Below, piece by piece: positions 1 through 8,301 of a stretch of 32,250 nucleotides of DNA (its first letter is position 1; every line of letters begins with the position of its first letter). Under the pieces are notes generated by a model. That model did not search any database, was not told the DNA's origin, and was given only the letters and a program-made list of their open reading frames with translations. The position numbers and the translations under genes were made by a program. The stretch covers positions 1 to 32,250 of the forward strand of contig NZ_VOSL01000042.1 of assembly GCF_007997005.1 (NCBI RefSeq), written 5' to 3'. Source of the stretch: Lujinxingia vulgaris. GTDB lineage: Bacteria; Myxococcota_A; Bradymonadia; Bradymonadales; Bradymonadaceae.

Positions 1-2328
1 CGCTTCGCTCGGAGCGCCTTTGACGGGGTGCAACTCGGCGGTGGGGGCGGGCGGCGCGGGCTGGATCTCCTCGCGCTCCTCGGGCGCGGCCGCTTCAAGC
101 GGTGCCGGGGCGTCGGCCGCCGCCTCGCTCCGGGGCTCGGCCTCGTCAAGCGGCGCTTCATCGACAGGCGGCTCATTGAGGGGCTCTTCGTCGACGGGCT
201 CCAACACGGCGGCCTGTGGCGCGCTGGCCTCGCTCCGATCTTCGGCGCGCATCGGGGGCACGACGTTCTCGGAGACCTCGTTGAGGATGTCGCTCCAGCC
301 TTTGTCGACGCCTTCAACGTCGTCATCCGCGTCGTGGGCGTCGCGTGGGTCGGAAAGACCGGCGTCCTCGGGTCGGGCCTCGCGCTCTTCGGCGTCGGCG
401 ACCATGGCCTCCGAGATGCTGGACGCCTCGGCCGGGGTCGAGGCGACGTCGCTGGCCTGGGAGGAGAGCTCGTCGGCGGAGAGGGCGGGCATGCCAAAGG
501 AGGTCGCGCCCACCTCGGCGTAGGGGGCCGGGGTGTCGTCGGCGCTCTCAAAGGCGACCGACGAAGGGGAGTAGATCTCGGTGTGCGAGGCCCCCATCGC
601 GCCTTCTTCCTCGTCGTCGGCCGCCGACGACGCGACCTCGAAGTGGCGAGGAGTTTCGCTGGCCGAGGAGCTCAACTCCCCGGAGAAGGCCGCTGGCGAG
701 AAGTCCGCGGTGATCTCCATCGGATCTTTCGGAGCCTCGGAGGCTTCGGAAGGATCGGGAAAAAGCGGCAGCTCGACGAGCTCATCGGTGAGCGGCGCCT
801 CATAGGAATCCGAGCGCTCGCCAGCGCCGTCGCGCATCGCCACGGCTGGCGCGTCCGCCGGCTCCGAAACGTCGGAAACGTCGGAGACTTCCGAAGGCTC
901 GGAGACGTGGGTGGGCTCGCTCGTTTCAGTCGCCTCAGAGACTTCGGAAGGTTCGGAAGGTTCGGAGACTTCGGATGCCTCCGAGCTCTCAGAGACCTCG
1001 GAAGGTTCGGAAGGTTCGGAGGCTTCGCTGATGCCAAAGGCCTCGGAGATGGCGCCGATGACCTCCGGTTCGGGGAGTTTGGAGCCGAGATCCAGGGGCT
1101 CGGAGGGCTCGTCGGTGGCGTGGCTGATGTCGATGATCTCCCAGCGGTGGCGGCCGCGCTGCCGGCTGGCGATGGTCATCTCGATGAGGGAGTCTTCAAA
1201 GCCCAGGCCGAGCTGATGGCGAGGCGCGGGCAGCGGGGGGATGCGTTCGGCCGGGGGAGGAAGGGTGCCGGTTTTGGCGCGGCGGATGAGCTCTTCGAGC
1301 TGGCGGCCGACGAGCGCGGCGGCCTCGACGAGCTCATCGAGGGCGAAGGTCTCTGAGACCTCATCGAGGCGGACGGCGGCGCGGGGGTCGGTCGGAGCGC
1401 CGAGCAGCGCCATGGCCGCTCGCCCGCCGATGCGCACCGGGATCATCGCCAGAAGGGGCGGCGCCTCGACCTCCAACGCTTCAAAGAGGGGCTCAAGCCC
1501 GAGCTCGGCGGCGCTGCCGGTGAGCAGCGCGTCGCGATCCTGGCGAGCGTGGTCCAGGGTGGTGGCCGCCTTGCGCTCGCGCAGCGCGTCGACCCGCTCA
1601 AACTGAGCATCGAGCGCCGGCCAGTCTTCCTGGAAATAGGGCTGCACCCCCTTCTTGCTCAGCACCACAATGAGTCGGCGAGTGAGGCGACCGGCGGCCA
1701 TCCTCAGGAGGGCTTTGAGGAGCGTGTCGCGGTCGAAGCATTGCTCAAAGAAGGCCAGGCGATCGGCCTCCTCCCAGGTGTTGACCTGGAGGCTGGTGGA
1801 GCTTTTGAGGAGGTCGTAGAGCTCGGGCTGATCGCCGGCGGTGGCGAAGCCCATGGTCACCGGATGCTCGCGCAGGTAGGCGGTGGCGAAGTCGGGGAGC
1901 TCGTCGCCCACAAAGAAGTGGCGGGCCTGAAGGTAGCGCAGCTGCGGCCAGATGTACTGGCGCAGCGGCAGCCCCAGCGACTCTTCGACGATCTGACGCG
2001 CCATGGCGTTGAGGGGCTCGACGACCAGCACATCGACGCGCTCGCCAGCGCGGCGGCGCACCGGCAGCACCTCGTACTGGCGGATGGCCTCGGGGCCCAG
2101 CGCGCTCAAGAGCTCGCGTTGGATGAAGAGCCCCTCGGCGTAGCCCGCCGGGGGCAGGTCGAACTCGAGCGAGAGGGCTTCGAGAAGATCGGCCTCCTCA
2201 AGCGCGGCGCGCGTTAAAAGGGCGCTCGAAGCGTGCGTTTTAAAGGTCGCACGCAGGGTGTCTCGGAGCTCGGACTCAACCTTGCCGTCGTCGACCAGTC
2301 GGTCGATCACCTTGTCCTGGTGTCCCAA
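1..2328 (-). CDS. GspE/PilB N-terminal-domain (MshEN-like) protein with SE-rich tail, partial
   Basis: The reverse strand is open from about 2328 to the left edge with no stop, so the C-terminus lies outside the window. I chose the TTG at 2328 because AAGGGG lies 6 nt upstream; an in-frame TAG lies upstream near 2394 with no ATG between. Residues about 20-170 resemble the GspE_N/MshEN domain (PPAGYAEGLFIQRELL, then a VRRRAGERVDVLVVEPLN stretch). Such domains sit at the N-terminus of type II secretion and type IV pilus ATPases and, in myxobacteria, in many stand-alone proteins; some family members bind c-di-GMP. A second alpha/beta region (about residues 200-370) looks GAF-like, but that is weak. 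From about residue 430 the chain becomes acidic and Ser/Glu/Pro/Ala-rich, with tripeptide repeats SEP/SEV/SEA. No ATPase Walker motif is visible in the part present. Likely cytoplasmic; function unknown. Confidence 0.7.
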   Translation of the reverse strand, partial: MGHQDKVIDRLVDDGKVESELRDTLRATFKTHASSALLTRAALEEADLLEALSLEFDLPPAGYAEGLFIQRELLSALGPEAIRQYEVLPVRRRAGERVDVLVVEPLNAMARQIVEESLGLPLRQYIWPQLRYLQARHFFVGDELPDFATAYLREHPVTMGFATAGDQPELYDLLKSSTSLQVNTWEEADRLAFFEQCFDRDTLLKALLRMAAGRLTRRLIVVLSKKGVQPYFQEDWPALDAQFERVDALRERKAATTLDHARQDRDALLTGSAAELGLEPLFEALEVEAPPLLAMIPVRIGGRAAMALLGAPTDPRAAVRLDEVSETFALDELVEAAALVGRQLEELIRRAKTGTLPPPAERIPPLPAPRHQLGLGFEDSLIEMTIASRQRGRHRWEIIDISHATDEPSEPLDLGSKLPEPEVIGAISEAFGISEASEPSEPSEVSESSEASEVSEPSEPSEVSEATETSEPTHVSEPSEVSDVSDVSEPADAPAVAMRDGAGERSDSYEAPLTDELVELPLFPDPSEASEAPKDPMEITADFSPAAFSGELSSSASETPRHFEVASSAADDEEEGAMGASHTEIYSPSSVAFESADDTPAPYAEVGATSFGMPALSADELSSQASDVASTPAEASSISEAMVADAEEREARPEDAGLSDPRDAHDADDDVEGVDKGWSDILNEVSENVVPPMRAEDRSEASAPQAAVLEPVDEEPLNEPPVDEAPLDEAEPRSEAAADAPAPLEAAAPEEREEIQPAPPAPTAELHPVKGAPSEA
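841..1035 (-). repeat. Ser-Glu-x tripeptide (9-nt) repeat tract inside the GspE_N protein
   Basis: On the coding strand the units TCCGAACCT, TCCGAGGTC and TCCGAAGTC recur in one frame. They give a run of SEP, SEV and SEA tripeptides over about 65 residues, with a smaller echo near 735-755. The DNA period is 9 nt. It is a disordered, acidic linker by composition and is probably prone to expansion and contraction. Confidence 0.8.
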
Positions 2329-2402
2329 ATTCAACCCCTTGCTTGCGCCCGCGAGAGCAGAGCGTTCCGCGCCATGCCTTTCAAGGCAGTCATCCTATGC
2401 GG

Positions 2403-2422
2403 GCTTGCCGAGGGGGGCAAGC
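2403..2422. terminator. small hairpin downstream of the DUF4241 gene
   Basis: GCTTGCC (2403-2409) and GGCAAGC (2416-2422) form a perfect 7-bp stem with a 6-nt loop, in the spacer between the GspE_N gene and the end of the DUF4241 gene. There is no U-tract, so terminator function is only a guess. Confidence 0.3.
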
Positions 2423-2529
2423 AGGGCAAGCACCCAAAATGGGGCGCGAGCGCCTGCTTTGTGTCCCCCGAAAGGGTGAGGTGACGCGGGTGCTCGCGCG
2501 ATGGGCTGAACCTTCCGACGCAGGTGACC

Positions 2530-3270
2530 TTATTCGAACTCGTCGAGGGAGGTGGCCGCGGGCAGCGGAAAGGAGGGGAAGCGCAGATCGAGGACCTGAA
2601 AGTCGGTCACCACGTTGACGACCTGCCCGTCATCGTCCAGCCCCACATAGGTGGGGTAGTGGCCGGGACCAAAGCCCGCGTCGAAGGCGATGAGGTTGAG
2701 CCCTTCGGGCATCGGCAGCTTGAGATCGCGGCGCAGATCGAGGGTGCCGTAGCCGGCGCCGGCGCGGCGGCGCTTGCGCAGACGCGCGAGGAGCAGGCGC
2801 TCAAAGTCGTTGTCTTCGGGCATCACGATCTGGTGGTAGTCGATCAGCGCGCCGGCGGTGGTGGCGTCCATAAAGGCGCCCAGCGAGGAGTCGACCGGGT
2901 AGCCCGGATCTTCATCGAGGGTGTCGAGCAGGGAGGGGCGCGGGGCGTCGGGCTGGTCGGAGTTGGCCGCCGGCAGGCTCATCTCGGCCGGCTCCCACCG
3001 TCGCACCGGGCCCTCGCCGACGCGCACCACGGCGTAGGCGTTGCGGCGCTCGTCGCGAAGCTCGGCGACGAGCAGGTGCACCGGGTACTGTCCCGGTTCC
3101 AGGTTCAGCGCGAAGGGTTCGGTGTCTAAGGCGTGCAGCGGGTCGCAGGCGATGAGCTGACCGGAGGGGAGGTTGATCGTGCCCACTGAACGGCGATGCA
3201 CGACGATGTCGAAGCCCAGCCCGTCGATGATGGTGCCGTCTTCGAAGTCGCGAAAGGCGTGAAAGCGCAT
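2530..3270 (-). CDS. DUF4241 domain-containing protein
   Basis: The chain of about 246 residues has the hallmarks of DUF4241. An early loop SGQLIACDPL is followed by PGQYPVHLLVAELRDERRNAYAVV. A middle segment GYPVDSSLGAFMDATTAGAL follows, and near the C-terminus LNLIAFDAGFGPGHYPTYVG and DDGQVVNVVTDF. In family members these parts form a small beta-rich domain of unknown biochemical role, often found near polymorphic-toxin or immunity loci, though nothing of that kind is visible here. I chose the ATG at 3270; an in-frame GTG at 3297 would add nine residues, and neither has a clear ribosome-binding site. No signal peptide or membrane segment is seen, so it is probably cytoplasmic. It lies downstream of tpiA on the same strand with a gap of about 180 bp. 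Confidence 0.8.
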   Translation of the reverse strand: MRFHAFRDFEDGTIIDGLGFDIVVHRRSVGTINLPSGQLIACDPLHALDTEPFALNLEPGQYPVHLLVAELRDERRNAYAVVRVGEGPVRRWEPAEMSLPAANSDQPDAPRPSLLDTLDEDPGYPVDSSLGAFMDATTAGALIDYHQIVMPEDNDFERLLLARLRKRRRAGAGYGTLDLRRDLKLPMPEGLNLIAFDAGFGPGHYPTYVGLDDDGQVVNVVTDFQVLDLRFPSFPLPAATSLDEFE

Positions 3271-3449
3271 GGGTTTGCCATGGGTAGAAGGACGCACCGA
3301 AAGCGAAGGCGCGCCGCTCCCGGACCCTTGAAGGCCTGGCCCGGGATGCCTGAATCAAACGACTCGCGGAGGGGCGATTATTTCGATCGCAGAAGGCGCA
3401 ACAGGCCCGAGAGGTTGGCCCTGAATGCGCCTCAGCGCGGCGCCCGGGC

Positions 3450-4220
3450 TCAGCCGGCGGCGGCCTGCTGGACGGCGATCTGGCAGAGCTCCAGATAACT
3501 CTCCGCCTTAAGGCTCGCCCCGCCCACCAGCCCGCCGTCGATGTCGGGCTGGGAGAGGAGTTCGGCGAAGTTGGAGGGTTTGACGCTGCCGCCGTAGAGG
3601 ATGGGGATGGCCTGGGCGCTCTCGCGATCGAAACGATCTTCGAGCACCTCGCGCAAGAAGGCGTGCACCTCCTGGGCCTGCTGCGGCGAGGCGGTCTTGC
3701 CGGTGCCGATGGCCCAGATGGGCTCGTAGGCGAGGATGACGCGACGAGCCTCGTCGGCGCTGAGCCCGGAGAGGGCGGCGCGGACCTGGAACTCGACCTT
3801 GTCGCGGGTGCGGCCGCCCTCGCGCTCCTCCAGCGACTCGCCAAAGCAGACGATGGGGTGGAGGCCCTGCGCGAGCAGGGCGCGGGTCTTGCGGTTGACC
3901 CCTTCGTCGTCTTCGCCGAAGTACTGGCGGCGCTCGCTATGCCCCAGGATCGCGTAGCGCACCCCGAGCTCGCGCAGCATCGGGGCGGCGAGCTCGCCGG
4001 TGTAGGCGCCGGACTCGGCCCAGTGGGCGTTCTGGCTGGCGAGCAGCACCGGGGAGGAGGCCAGGGCCTCGCTCAAAGCGGAGATGTGCAGGGCGACCGG
4101 GGCGACGATGGCGGTCACCCCCCGGGTGGGAGCTCCCTCGGCGATGGCGCGGCCCAGGGTGAGGGCGTCGGCCTGAGTGAGGTTCATCTTCCAGTTTCCA
4201 GCGACGATGGTCGTACGCAT
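3450..4220 (-). CDS. tpiA: triose-phosphate isomerase
   Basis: Interconverts dihydroxyacetone phosphate and glyceraldehyde 3-phosphate in glycolysis and gluconeogenesis; cytosolic, usually a dimer. The 256-residue length is typical. The substrate Lys is K11 in GNWKMN, the electrophilic His is H94 in GHSERR, the catalytic Glu is E166 in AYEPIWAIGTGK (loop 6 follows), and the phosphate-binding YGGSVKPSN and LVGGASLK motifs are present at about 209 and 231. The ATG at 4220 has GGAG six bases upstream. It is the third gene of the same-strand series gap-pgk-tpiA, but 400 bp separate it from pgk, so it may have its own promoter. All key residues are intact. Confidence 0.98.
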   Translation of the reverse strand: MRTTIVAGNWKMNLTQADALTLGRAIAEGAPTRGVTAIVAPVALHISALSEALASSPVLLASQNAHWAESGAYTGELAAPMLRELGVRYAILGHSERRQYFGEDDEGVNRKTRALLAQGLHPIVCFGESLEEREGGRTRDKVEFQVRAALSGLSADEARRVILAYEPIWAIGTGKTASPQQAQEVHAFLREVLEDRFDRESAQAIPILYGGSVKPSNFAELLSQPDIDGGLVGGASLKAESYLELCQIAVQQAAAG

Positions 4221-4620
4221 GGGGAGCTCCGGGTGGTGGGCCGCCGCGCGCCCGGTGTGGGAAGCGGCGGGAGGGTTGAGGTCAGTCAGCGCGCCGGCGT
4301 TTCGAGTTACCCGGGGGGGGGGTGCGTCTCCGGGGGCTCGCGTTGCCGGCTCCTTCGGTGGTGATGTCGGGCATCAACACGGCTGCGCAGGCGTCCTGGC
4401 GAGGTGACGTGGATACTCTCGCACGAGGCGATCGCTCGCTTCAAGAGGACCCGTCCACCCCGAGTTGGTGAGTTCCGAAAAAAGATGGTCCCGATCGAAG
4501 ATCGGTCGAGCCTTGAATTTGAGTTCAGGCGCTAAGGCGTTGAAATGATTGAAAGATTTCCCGCGTGATTGGTGCGCTCGCGCGGGCAACCTTTTGATAC
4601 GTCTTGGTGTCGCGACGCGC
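4221..4620. other. tpiA-pgk spacer, no gene recognised
   Basis: This 400-bp stretch lies upstream of tpiA and downstream of pgk. The pgk-proximal part (about 4470-4600) is noticeably more AT-rich than its surroundings, as expected for a promoter or untranslated region. It holds a short inverted repeat CCGATC-gaa-GATCGG at about 4491-4505 and one CTGGCGAG octamer at 4396. The open frame running into pgk from 4374 is a shadow in another frame. No convincing terminator or small gene was found. Confidence 0.5.
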
Positions 4621-5853
4621 TCAATCGATGGGGTAGTTCGCGCGCAAGGCGTCGATGCCCGGGAGCGATTTGCCTTCGAGAAGCTCCAGGCTGGCGCCGC
4701 CGCCGGTGGAGACATGGTCGATGGACTCGGCCAGCCCCGCCTTCTCGATCGCGGCCAGCGAATCGCCACCGCCGACCACGGTGTAACCCTCGGCGTTGGC
4801 CATCGCGCGGGCCACGGCGAAGGTGCCTTCGGCGAAGGCCGGCTTCTCGAAGACCCCCATCGGGCCGTTCCAGAAGATGGTGGAGGCGCGGGCGATGGCG
4901 CGACCGTACTCCTCGGCGGTACGCGGGCCGATGTCCAGGCCCATGGAGCCGCCGGGCACCACGTTATCGTCGGTGATGGTCGCCTCGGTGGCCTCAAAGC
5001 TCGGGGCGACGCGGTGGTCGACCGGCAGGCGCAGTTTGACGCCCTGGGCTTTGGCGCGGTTGAGGATGGAGGTGGCCTGGTCGATGAAGTCGCGCTCGAC
5101 CAGCGACTCTCCCACGCCTACTCCCTGCGCGACCAGGAAGGTGTAGGCCATCGCCCCGCCGATGAGGATCTCGTCGACCTTGTCGAGCAGGCTCATCAAG
5201 ACGCCGAGCTTGTCGCTGACCTTGGCGCCGCCGACCACCGCCACAAAGGGCTTCTCGGGACGCTGGAGCAGGCGGCCCAGGCCCTGCAACTCCGCGCGCA
5301 TCAGCAGCCCGGCGGCCTTATGGTTGCGATCGAAGTATTTGTTGATCGTGTACACCGAGGCGTGCGCGCGGTGCGCGGCGCCGAAGGCGTCGTTGACATA
5401 AAAGTCCGCCAGCTCCGCCAGCTCCTTTGCGAACCCGTCATCTCCCGACTCCTCGCCGGGCTCAAAACGCAGGTTTTCAAGGAGCATCACCTGATGACGG
5501 GGCTTCAAGTCGGCGATGATCTCGGCCACATCCGGGCCCACGACCGCCTCGGGGAAGACCACCTCGACGTCGTAGAGCAGAGTGTCGGTGTCGAGGAGCT
5601 GGGCCAGGCGCGCGGCCACCGGCTCCAGGGTGTACTTCGGGTTGACCTTGCCTCTGGGGCGGCCCAGGTGGCTGCACAGGATCACCTTCGCGCCGGCCTC
5701 CAGGCAATGCACGATCGTGGGCAGCGCGGCGCGAATACGCGTGTCATCGGCGACCTCCCCGTTGTTGAGCGGGGTGTTAAAATCGACGCGGATCAGCACG
5801 CGTTTTTCGTTGAGGTCGAGCTCGTCGACGAATTTAATGCCGGTGGTGTCCAT
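4621..5853 (-). CDS. pgk: phosphoglycerate kinase
   Basis: Transfers the acyl phosphate of 1,3-bisphosphoglycerate to ADP, the first ATP-forming step of lower glycolysis; cytosolic monomer. The 410-residue chain has the N-domain substrate motif RVDFNTPL (R22, D24, N26) and SHLGRPRG at 61-68. It also has FVNDAFGAAHRAHAS, the hinge region WNGPMGVFE, and the C-domain nucleotide loops GGGDS (361-365) and STGGGAS (382-388). Length and motifs match the bacterial family. The ATG at 5853 has only a distant GGAG upstream. It is downstream of gap on the same strand, separated by 351 bp of palindromic DNA. Confidence 0.98.
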   Translation of the reverse strand: MDTTGIKFVDELDLNEKRVLIRVDFNTPLNNGEVADDTRIRAALPTIVHCLEAGAKVILCSHLGRPRGKVNPKYTLEPVAARLAQLLDTDTLLYDVEVVFPEAVVGPDVAEIIADLKPRHQVMLLENLRFEPGEESGDDGFAKELAELADFYVNDAFGAAHRAHASVYTINKYFDRNHKAAGLLMRAELQGLGRLLQRPEKPFVAVVGGAKVSDKLGVLMSLLDKVDEILIGGAMAYTFLVAQGVGVGESLVERDFIDQATSILNRAKAQGVKLRLPVDHRVAPSFEATEATITDDNVVPGGSMGLDIGPRTAEEYGRAIARASTIFWNGPMGVFEKPAFAEGTFAVARAMANAEGYTVVGGGDSLAAIEKAGLAESIDHVSTGGGASLELLEGKSLPGIDALRANYPID

Positions 5854-5930
5854 CAGGCTTTTGGGCTCCGCAGCGTCGGGCGCAAGCGCCCCACAGGTTC
5901 AGTCGAAAAGTCAGCGGTCATGTTAGCAAG

Positions 5931-5967
5931 TGCGGGAGACGCTTCCGCGCTGGAAGCGTCTCCCGCA
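5931..5967. repeat. perfect 16-bp-stem hairpin in the gap-pgk spacer
   Basis: TGCGGGAGACGCTTCC (5931-5946) pairs without mismatch with GGAAGCGTCTCCCGCA (5952-5967) around a 5-nt loop. It lies 77 bp upstream of the pgk start. No U-run follows on the minus strand, so it is an unlikely classical terminator; an mRNA-stabilising or attenuating hairpin, or a mobile palindrome, are alternatives. Confidence 0.85.
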
Positions 5968-6009
5968 CCCGACCCCCCTTTAAGCATCGCTAAAAAGGTC
6001 GGTGCTTAT

Positions 6010-6169
6010 TACGCCGTGAGCTATCGTTGACGCCGTATCTGCTGCGTTGAGAACTCCTCGGGCAGCGTTGCAAAGCCTCGACGATGCTAAAGCATCGCCT
6101 GTGTTTTGCGCCTTGCCCGAGAAGCTCTCAACTTCGCAGCTATCGACGTCAACTTCTACTCACGACGTA
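6010..6169. repeat. 160-bp imperfect palindrome (MITE-like) between gap and pgk
   Basis: Two 80-bp arms are symmetric about 6089/6090. The core is CGATGC-TAAA-GCATCG (6082-6097). Outward pairs include CTCGGGCA with TGCCCGAG, TTGAGA with TCTCAA, GCTGCG with CGCAGC, GTTGACG with CGTCAAC, and the tips TACGCCGTGAG (6010-6020) with CTCACGACGTA (6159-6169). Small bulges offset one another so both arms have equal length. No convincing long open frame lies inside. The element ends about 35 bp past the gap stop codon. Confidence 0.8.
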
Positions 6170-6204
6170 GTCAGGGTGGGTGTTTTGCGTGTGAAATCAG
6201 AGGC

Positions 6205-7212
6205 TTACGCGGTCTTTTTGGCGATAAACTTCGCCACATCGACCATGCGGTTGGAGAAGCCCCACTCGTTGTCGTACCAGGAGATGACTTTGATGAAGTC
6301 ATCGCCCAGCGCCATCGTGGACAGGCCGTCGACGATCGAGGAGTTGGGGTTGCCGATGTAGTCCGAGGAGACCAGCGGCTCGTCGGAGAAGCCCAGGATA
6401 CCCTTGAGCGGGCCTTCGGCCGCTTCGCGAAGCGCCTTGTTGACGGAGTCGACGTCGGCTTTTTTGCCAAGACGCACGGTCAGGTCGATGCAGGAGACGT
6501 TGGGGGTGGGCACGCGGATGGCCATACCGTCGAGCTTGCCCTTGAGCTGGGGGAGGACCTTGGTCACGGCGATGGCCGCGCCGGTGGTGGTGGGGATCAT
6601 GTTGACGGCCGCCGCCCGCGCCCGACGGAAGTCGGAGGGGTGGGGGGTGTCCAGGATCACCTGGTCGTTGGTGTAGGAGTGCACCGTGGTCATCAGGCCG
6701 AGCTCAATGCCGAAGACCTCGTCGAGGACTTTGGCCACCGGCGCCAGGCAGTTGGTGGTGCAGCTGGCGACGTCGACGATCTTCATGTCGTCGTTGAAGT
6801 CGTCGTTGTTCACGCCCATGCAGAGCGAGAGGTCGACGCCTTTGCCCGGGGCCGAGATCAGCACGCGTTTGGCGCCGGCATCCAGGTGCTTGGCGGCCTG
6901 CTCGCGCTTGCGGAAGACGCCGGTGCTCTCGATGACCATGTCGACGCCGAGCTCACCCCAGGGGAGCTCCGCCGGATCGCGCAGCGAGGTGACCTTGAGC
7001 AGCTTGCCGTCGATGCGGATGCCGCCGTCGACCGCCTCCACCGTGCCCGGGTAGGTGCCGTGCACCGAGTCGTATTTGAAGAGCACCGCCAGCTGCTCCG
7101 GGCTGGTCAGGTCGTTGACGGCGACCAGCTCGACGTCCGGGTCGGCCAGCGCAATTCGTCCCACACAACGTCCAATACGTCCAAATCCATTAATCGCGAT
7201 CTTCGTCGTCAT
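6205..7212 (-). CDS. gap: type I glyceraldehyde-3-phosphate dehydrogenase
   Basis: Oxidises and phosphorylates glyceraldehyde 3-phosphate to 1,3-bisphosphoglycerate with NAD; cytosolic tetramer. The 335-residue chain begins with the Rossmann motif INGFGRIGR (7-15). An acidic D34 follows in VAVNDLT, the residue pattern of NAD-preferring enzymes. The catalytic Cys is C151 in ASCTTNC and the base H178 in TTVHSYTNDQ. The C-terminus has the usual WYDNEWGFSNRMVD. The ATG at 7212 has GGAG about six bases upstream. It leads the series gap-pgk-tpiA. The 351-bp spacer to pgk, with two strong inverted repeats, suggests the three genes may not be one simple transcript. Confidence 0.98.
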   Translation of the reverse strand: MTTKIAINGFGRIGRCVGRIALADPDVELVAVNDLTSPEQLAVLFKYDSVHGTYPGTVEAVDGGIRIDGKLLKVTSLRDPAELPWGELGVDMVIESTGVFRKREQAAKHLDAGAKRVLISAPGKGVDLSLCMGVNNDDFNDDMKIVDVASCTTNCLAPVAKVLDEVFGIELGLMTTVHSYTNDQVILDTPHPSDFRRARAAAVNMIPTTTGAAIAVTKVLPQLKGKLDGMAIRVPTPNVSCIDLTVRLGKKADVDSVNKALREAAEGPLKGILGFSDEPLVSSDYIGNPNSSIVDGLSTMALGDDFIKVISWYDNEWGFSNRMVDVAKFIAKKTA

Positions 7213-7637
7213 TGTATCTCCATGTTGGGGTCAGGGGTCGTTGGTAGGTTGGATCTACGGCGCCTGGCCGGCGCGTGTCTGTGGCTGGTTCTCTAACACT
7301 CGCGCGCCCAATGCAAGGCTCGACCGGGGTCGCGATGTGGGTCGCGGGTTCCGTCCGTCTCGGAGCCGGTAGCTTAGGCACCCTCCGGCGTAAAACAAGG
7401 TCTGGGGTTCTTGCCGGGGCGGTGCGCAGGTCGCCCCCTCAGATAAGGAATGCGCATTGTGTCGGTAGTGCTTAAAAGAAGTGTGTGCCCGGGCGTGTAA
7501 GGCTCTCTTGTAAAGTTAGGTTGCGCGCCGGCAGGGGTTGGGCTAAGGGGTGCGCATATTTTTCCAGTGGGAGCCGCGACGAGTGCCTTCGACGAGGGGT
7601 CGGGCAACTTCGAGTGTGTGGCGATATGGAGGTCGCA
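7213..7637. other. divergent intergenic region gap / unknown gene
   Basis: Sits between the divergent starts of gap and the gene at 7638, so it must hold promoters for both. Apart from the weak promoter candidate for gap I see short AT-rich patches (about 7390-7400 and 7470-7480) but no repeat or small gene. The frame open from 7485 into the next gene is not credible as coding upstream of 7638. Confidence 0.5.
7371..7398 (-). promoter_or_regulatory. candidate sigma70-type promoter for gap
   Basis: Reading the minus strand, TTGTTT (7393-7398) and TAAGCT (7371-7376) are separated by 16 bp, about 160 bp upstream of the gap start. Both boxes match the consensus only partly, so this is a weak candidate. 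Confidence 0.25.
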
Positions 7638-8294
7638 ATGGGGCTGGCAATTGGTGTGGGAGCGCTGGTGCTCTTTGAGCAGGACAATCCGGCGGCGGCG
7701 CAGGCGATGCGCGACGATCTGGCGTATATTAACACCGTGTTGGAGGCCGAGGGGCTGCCCACGCATCAGGAACCCGAGCATTTTGAGGGCATCGAGGGGG
7801 GGCGGCCGAAGCCGCGTGCTTCGCTGAACTCGTTTCCTTACTCCTGGCTGCATTACCTGCGGCGCTTCGGTGCGCATATCATGCGCGATCCACGCTGGGT
7901 GCCCTACCCGGTGGAGCCGGGCGAAGATCCGGCCGACGACCGGGTGCTACGCCAGCTCTACCGTCAGCTGCGCTCGCACCTGCTCTGCCACTCCGACAGC
8001 GAGGGGTATTACCTGCCGATCGACTTTCACGAGATCTACTTTGATCCGAAGCATAAGATCCGCGGTGGGGCGCTGGGCTCGTCGATTCGGCTGCGCGAGG
8101 AGCTCTTGCTCCTGACCGACGCGTTGGAGATCGAGGTCGACGCCGAGGGCAATCTCGATGACGACTACGCCGCCGAGCTGGCCGCCCAGCGCCCGGCCGG
8201 TCAACCCTTTGCGATCGAGCGCCTGGTGTGGCTCTCGCTCTATGAGGCGGCGCGTCTGAGCATTGAGCATAAGACGGCGATCACCTTTTATTGA
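7638..8294 (+). CDS. conserved-looking protein of unknown function
   Basis: I chose the ATG at 7638 because GGAGG lies 5 nt upstream; the ORF is open further upstream but that part looks random. The product of about 218 residues begins with a short hydrophobic stretch (MGLAIGVGALVLFEQ). Motifs then look conserved: LPTHQEPE, NSFPYSWLHYLRRF, HLLCHSDSEGYYLPIDF, GALGSSIRL and a C-terminal RLVWLSLYEAARLSIEHKTAITF. The many His, Cys, Ser and Asp residues in HLLCHSDSEGYYLPIDF could be functional, but I do not know a function. It seems a compact cytoplasmic protein of a type I recall only as hypothetical. It is transcribed divergently from gap and converges on the MtfA gene. Confidence 0.85.
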   Translation: MGLAIGVGALVLFEQDNPAAAQAMRDDLAYINTVLEAEGLPTHQEPEHFEGIEGGRPKPRASLNSFPYSWLHYLRRFGAHIMRDPRWVPYPVEPGEDPADDRVLRQLYRQLRSHLLCHSDSEGYYLPIDFHEIYFDPKHKIRGGALGSSIRLREELLLLTDALEIEVDAEGNLDDDYAAELAAQRPAGQPFAIERLVWLSLYEAARLSIEHKTAITFY

Positions 8295-8301
8295 TCACGA
8301 C

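Noticed and set aside
28-1356. Plus-strand open frame of 442 codons over the GspE_N gene
   Set aside because: It is Gly/Arg-rich low-complexity sequence with no domain, opposite a minus-strand frame with clear domain motifs. It is a GC-driven shadow.
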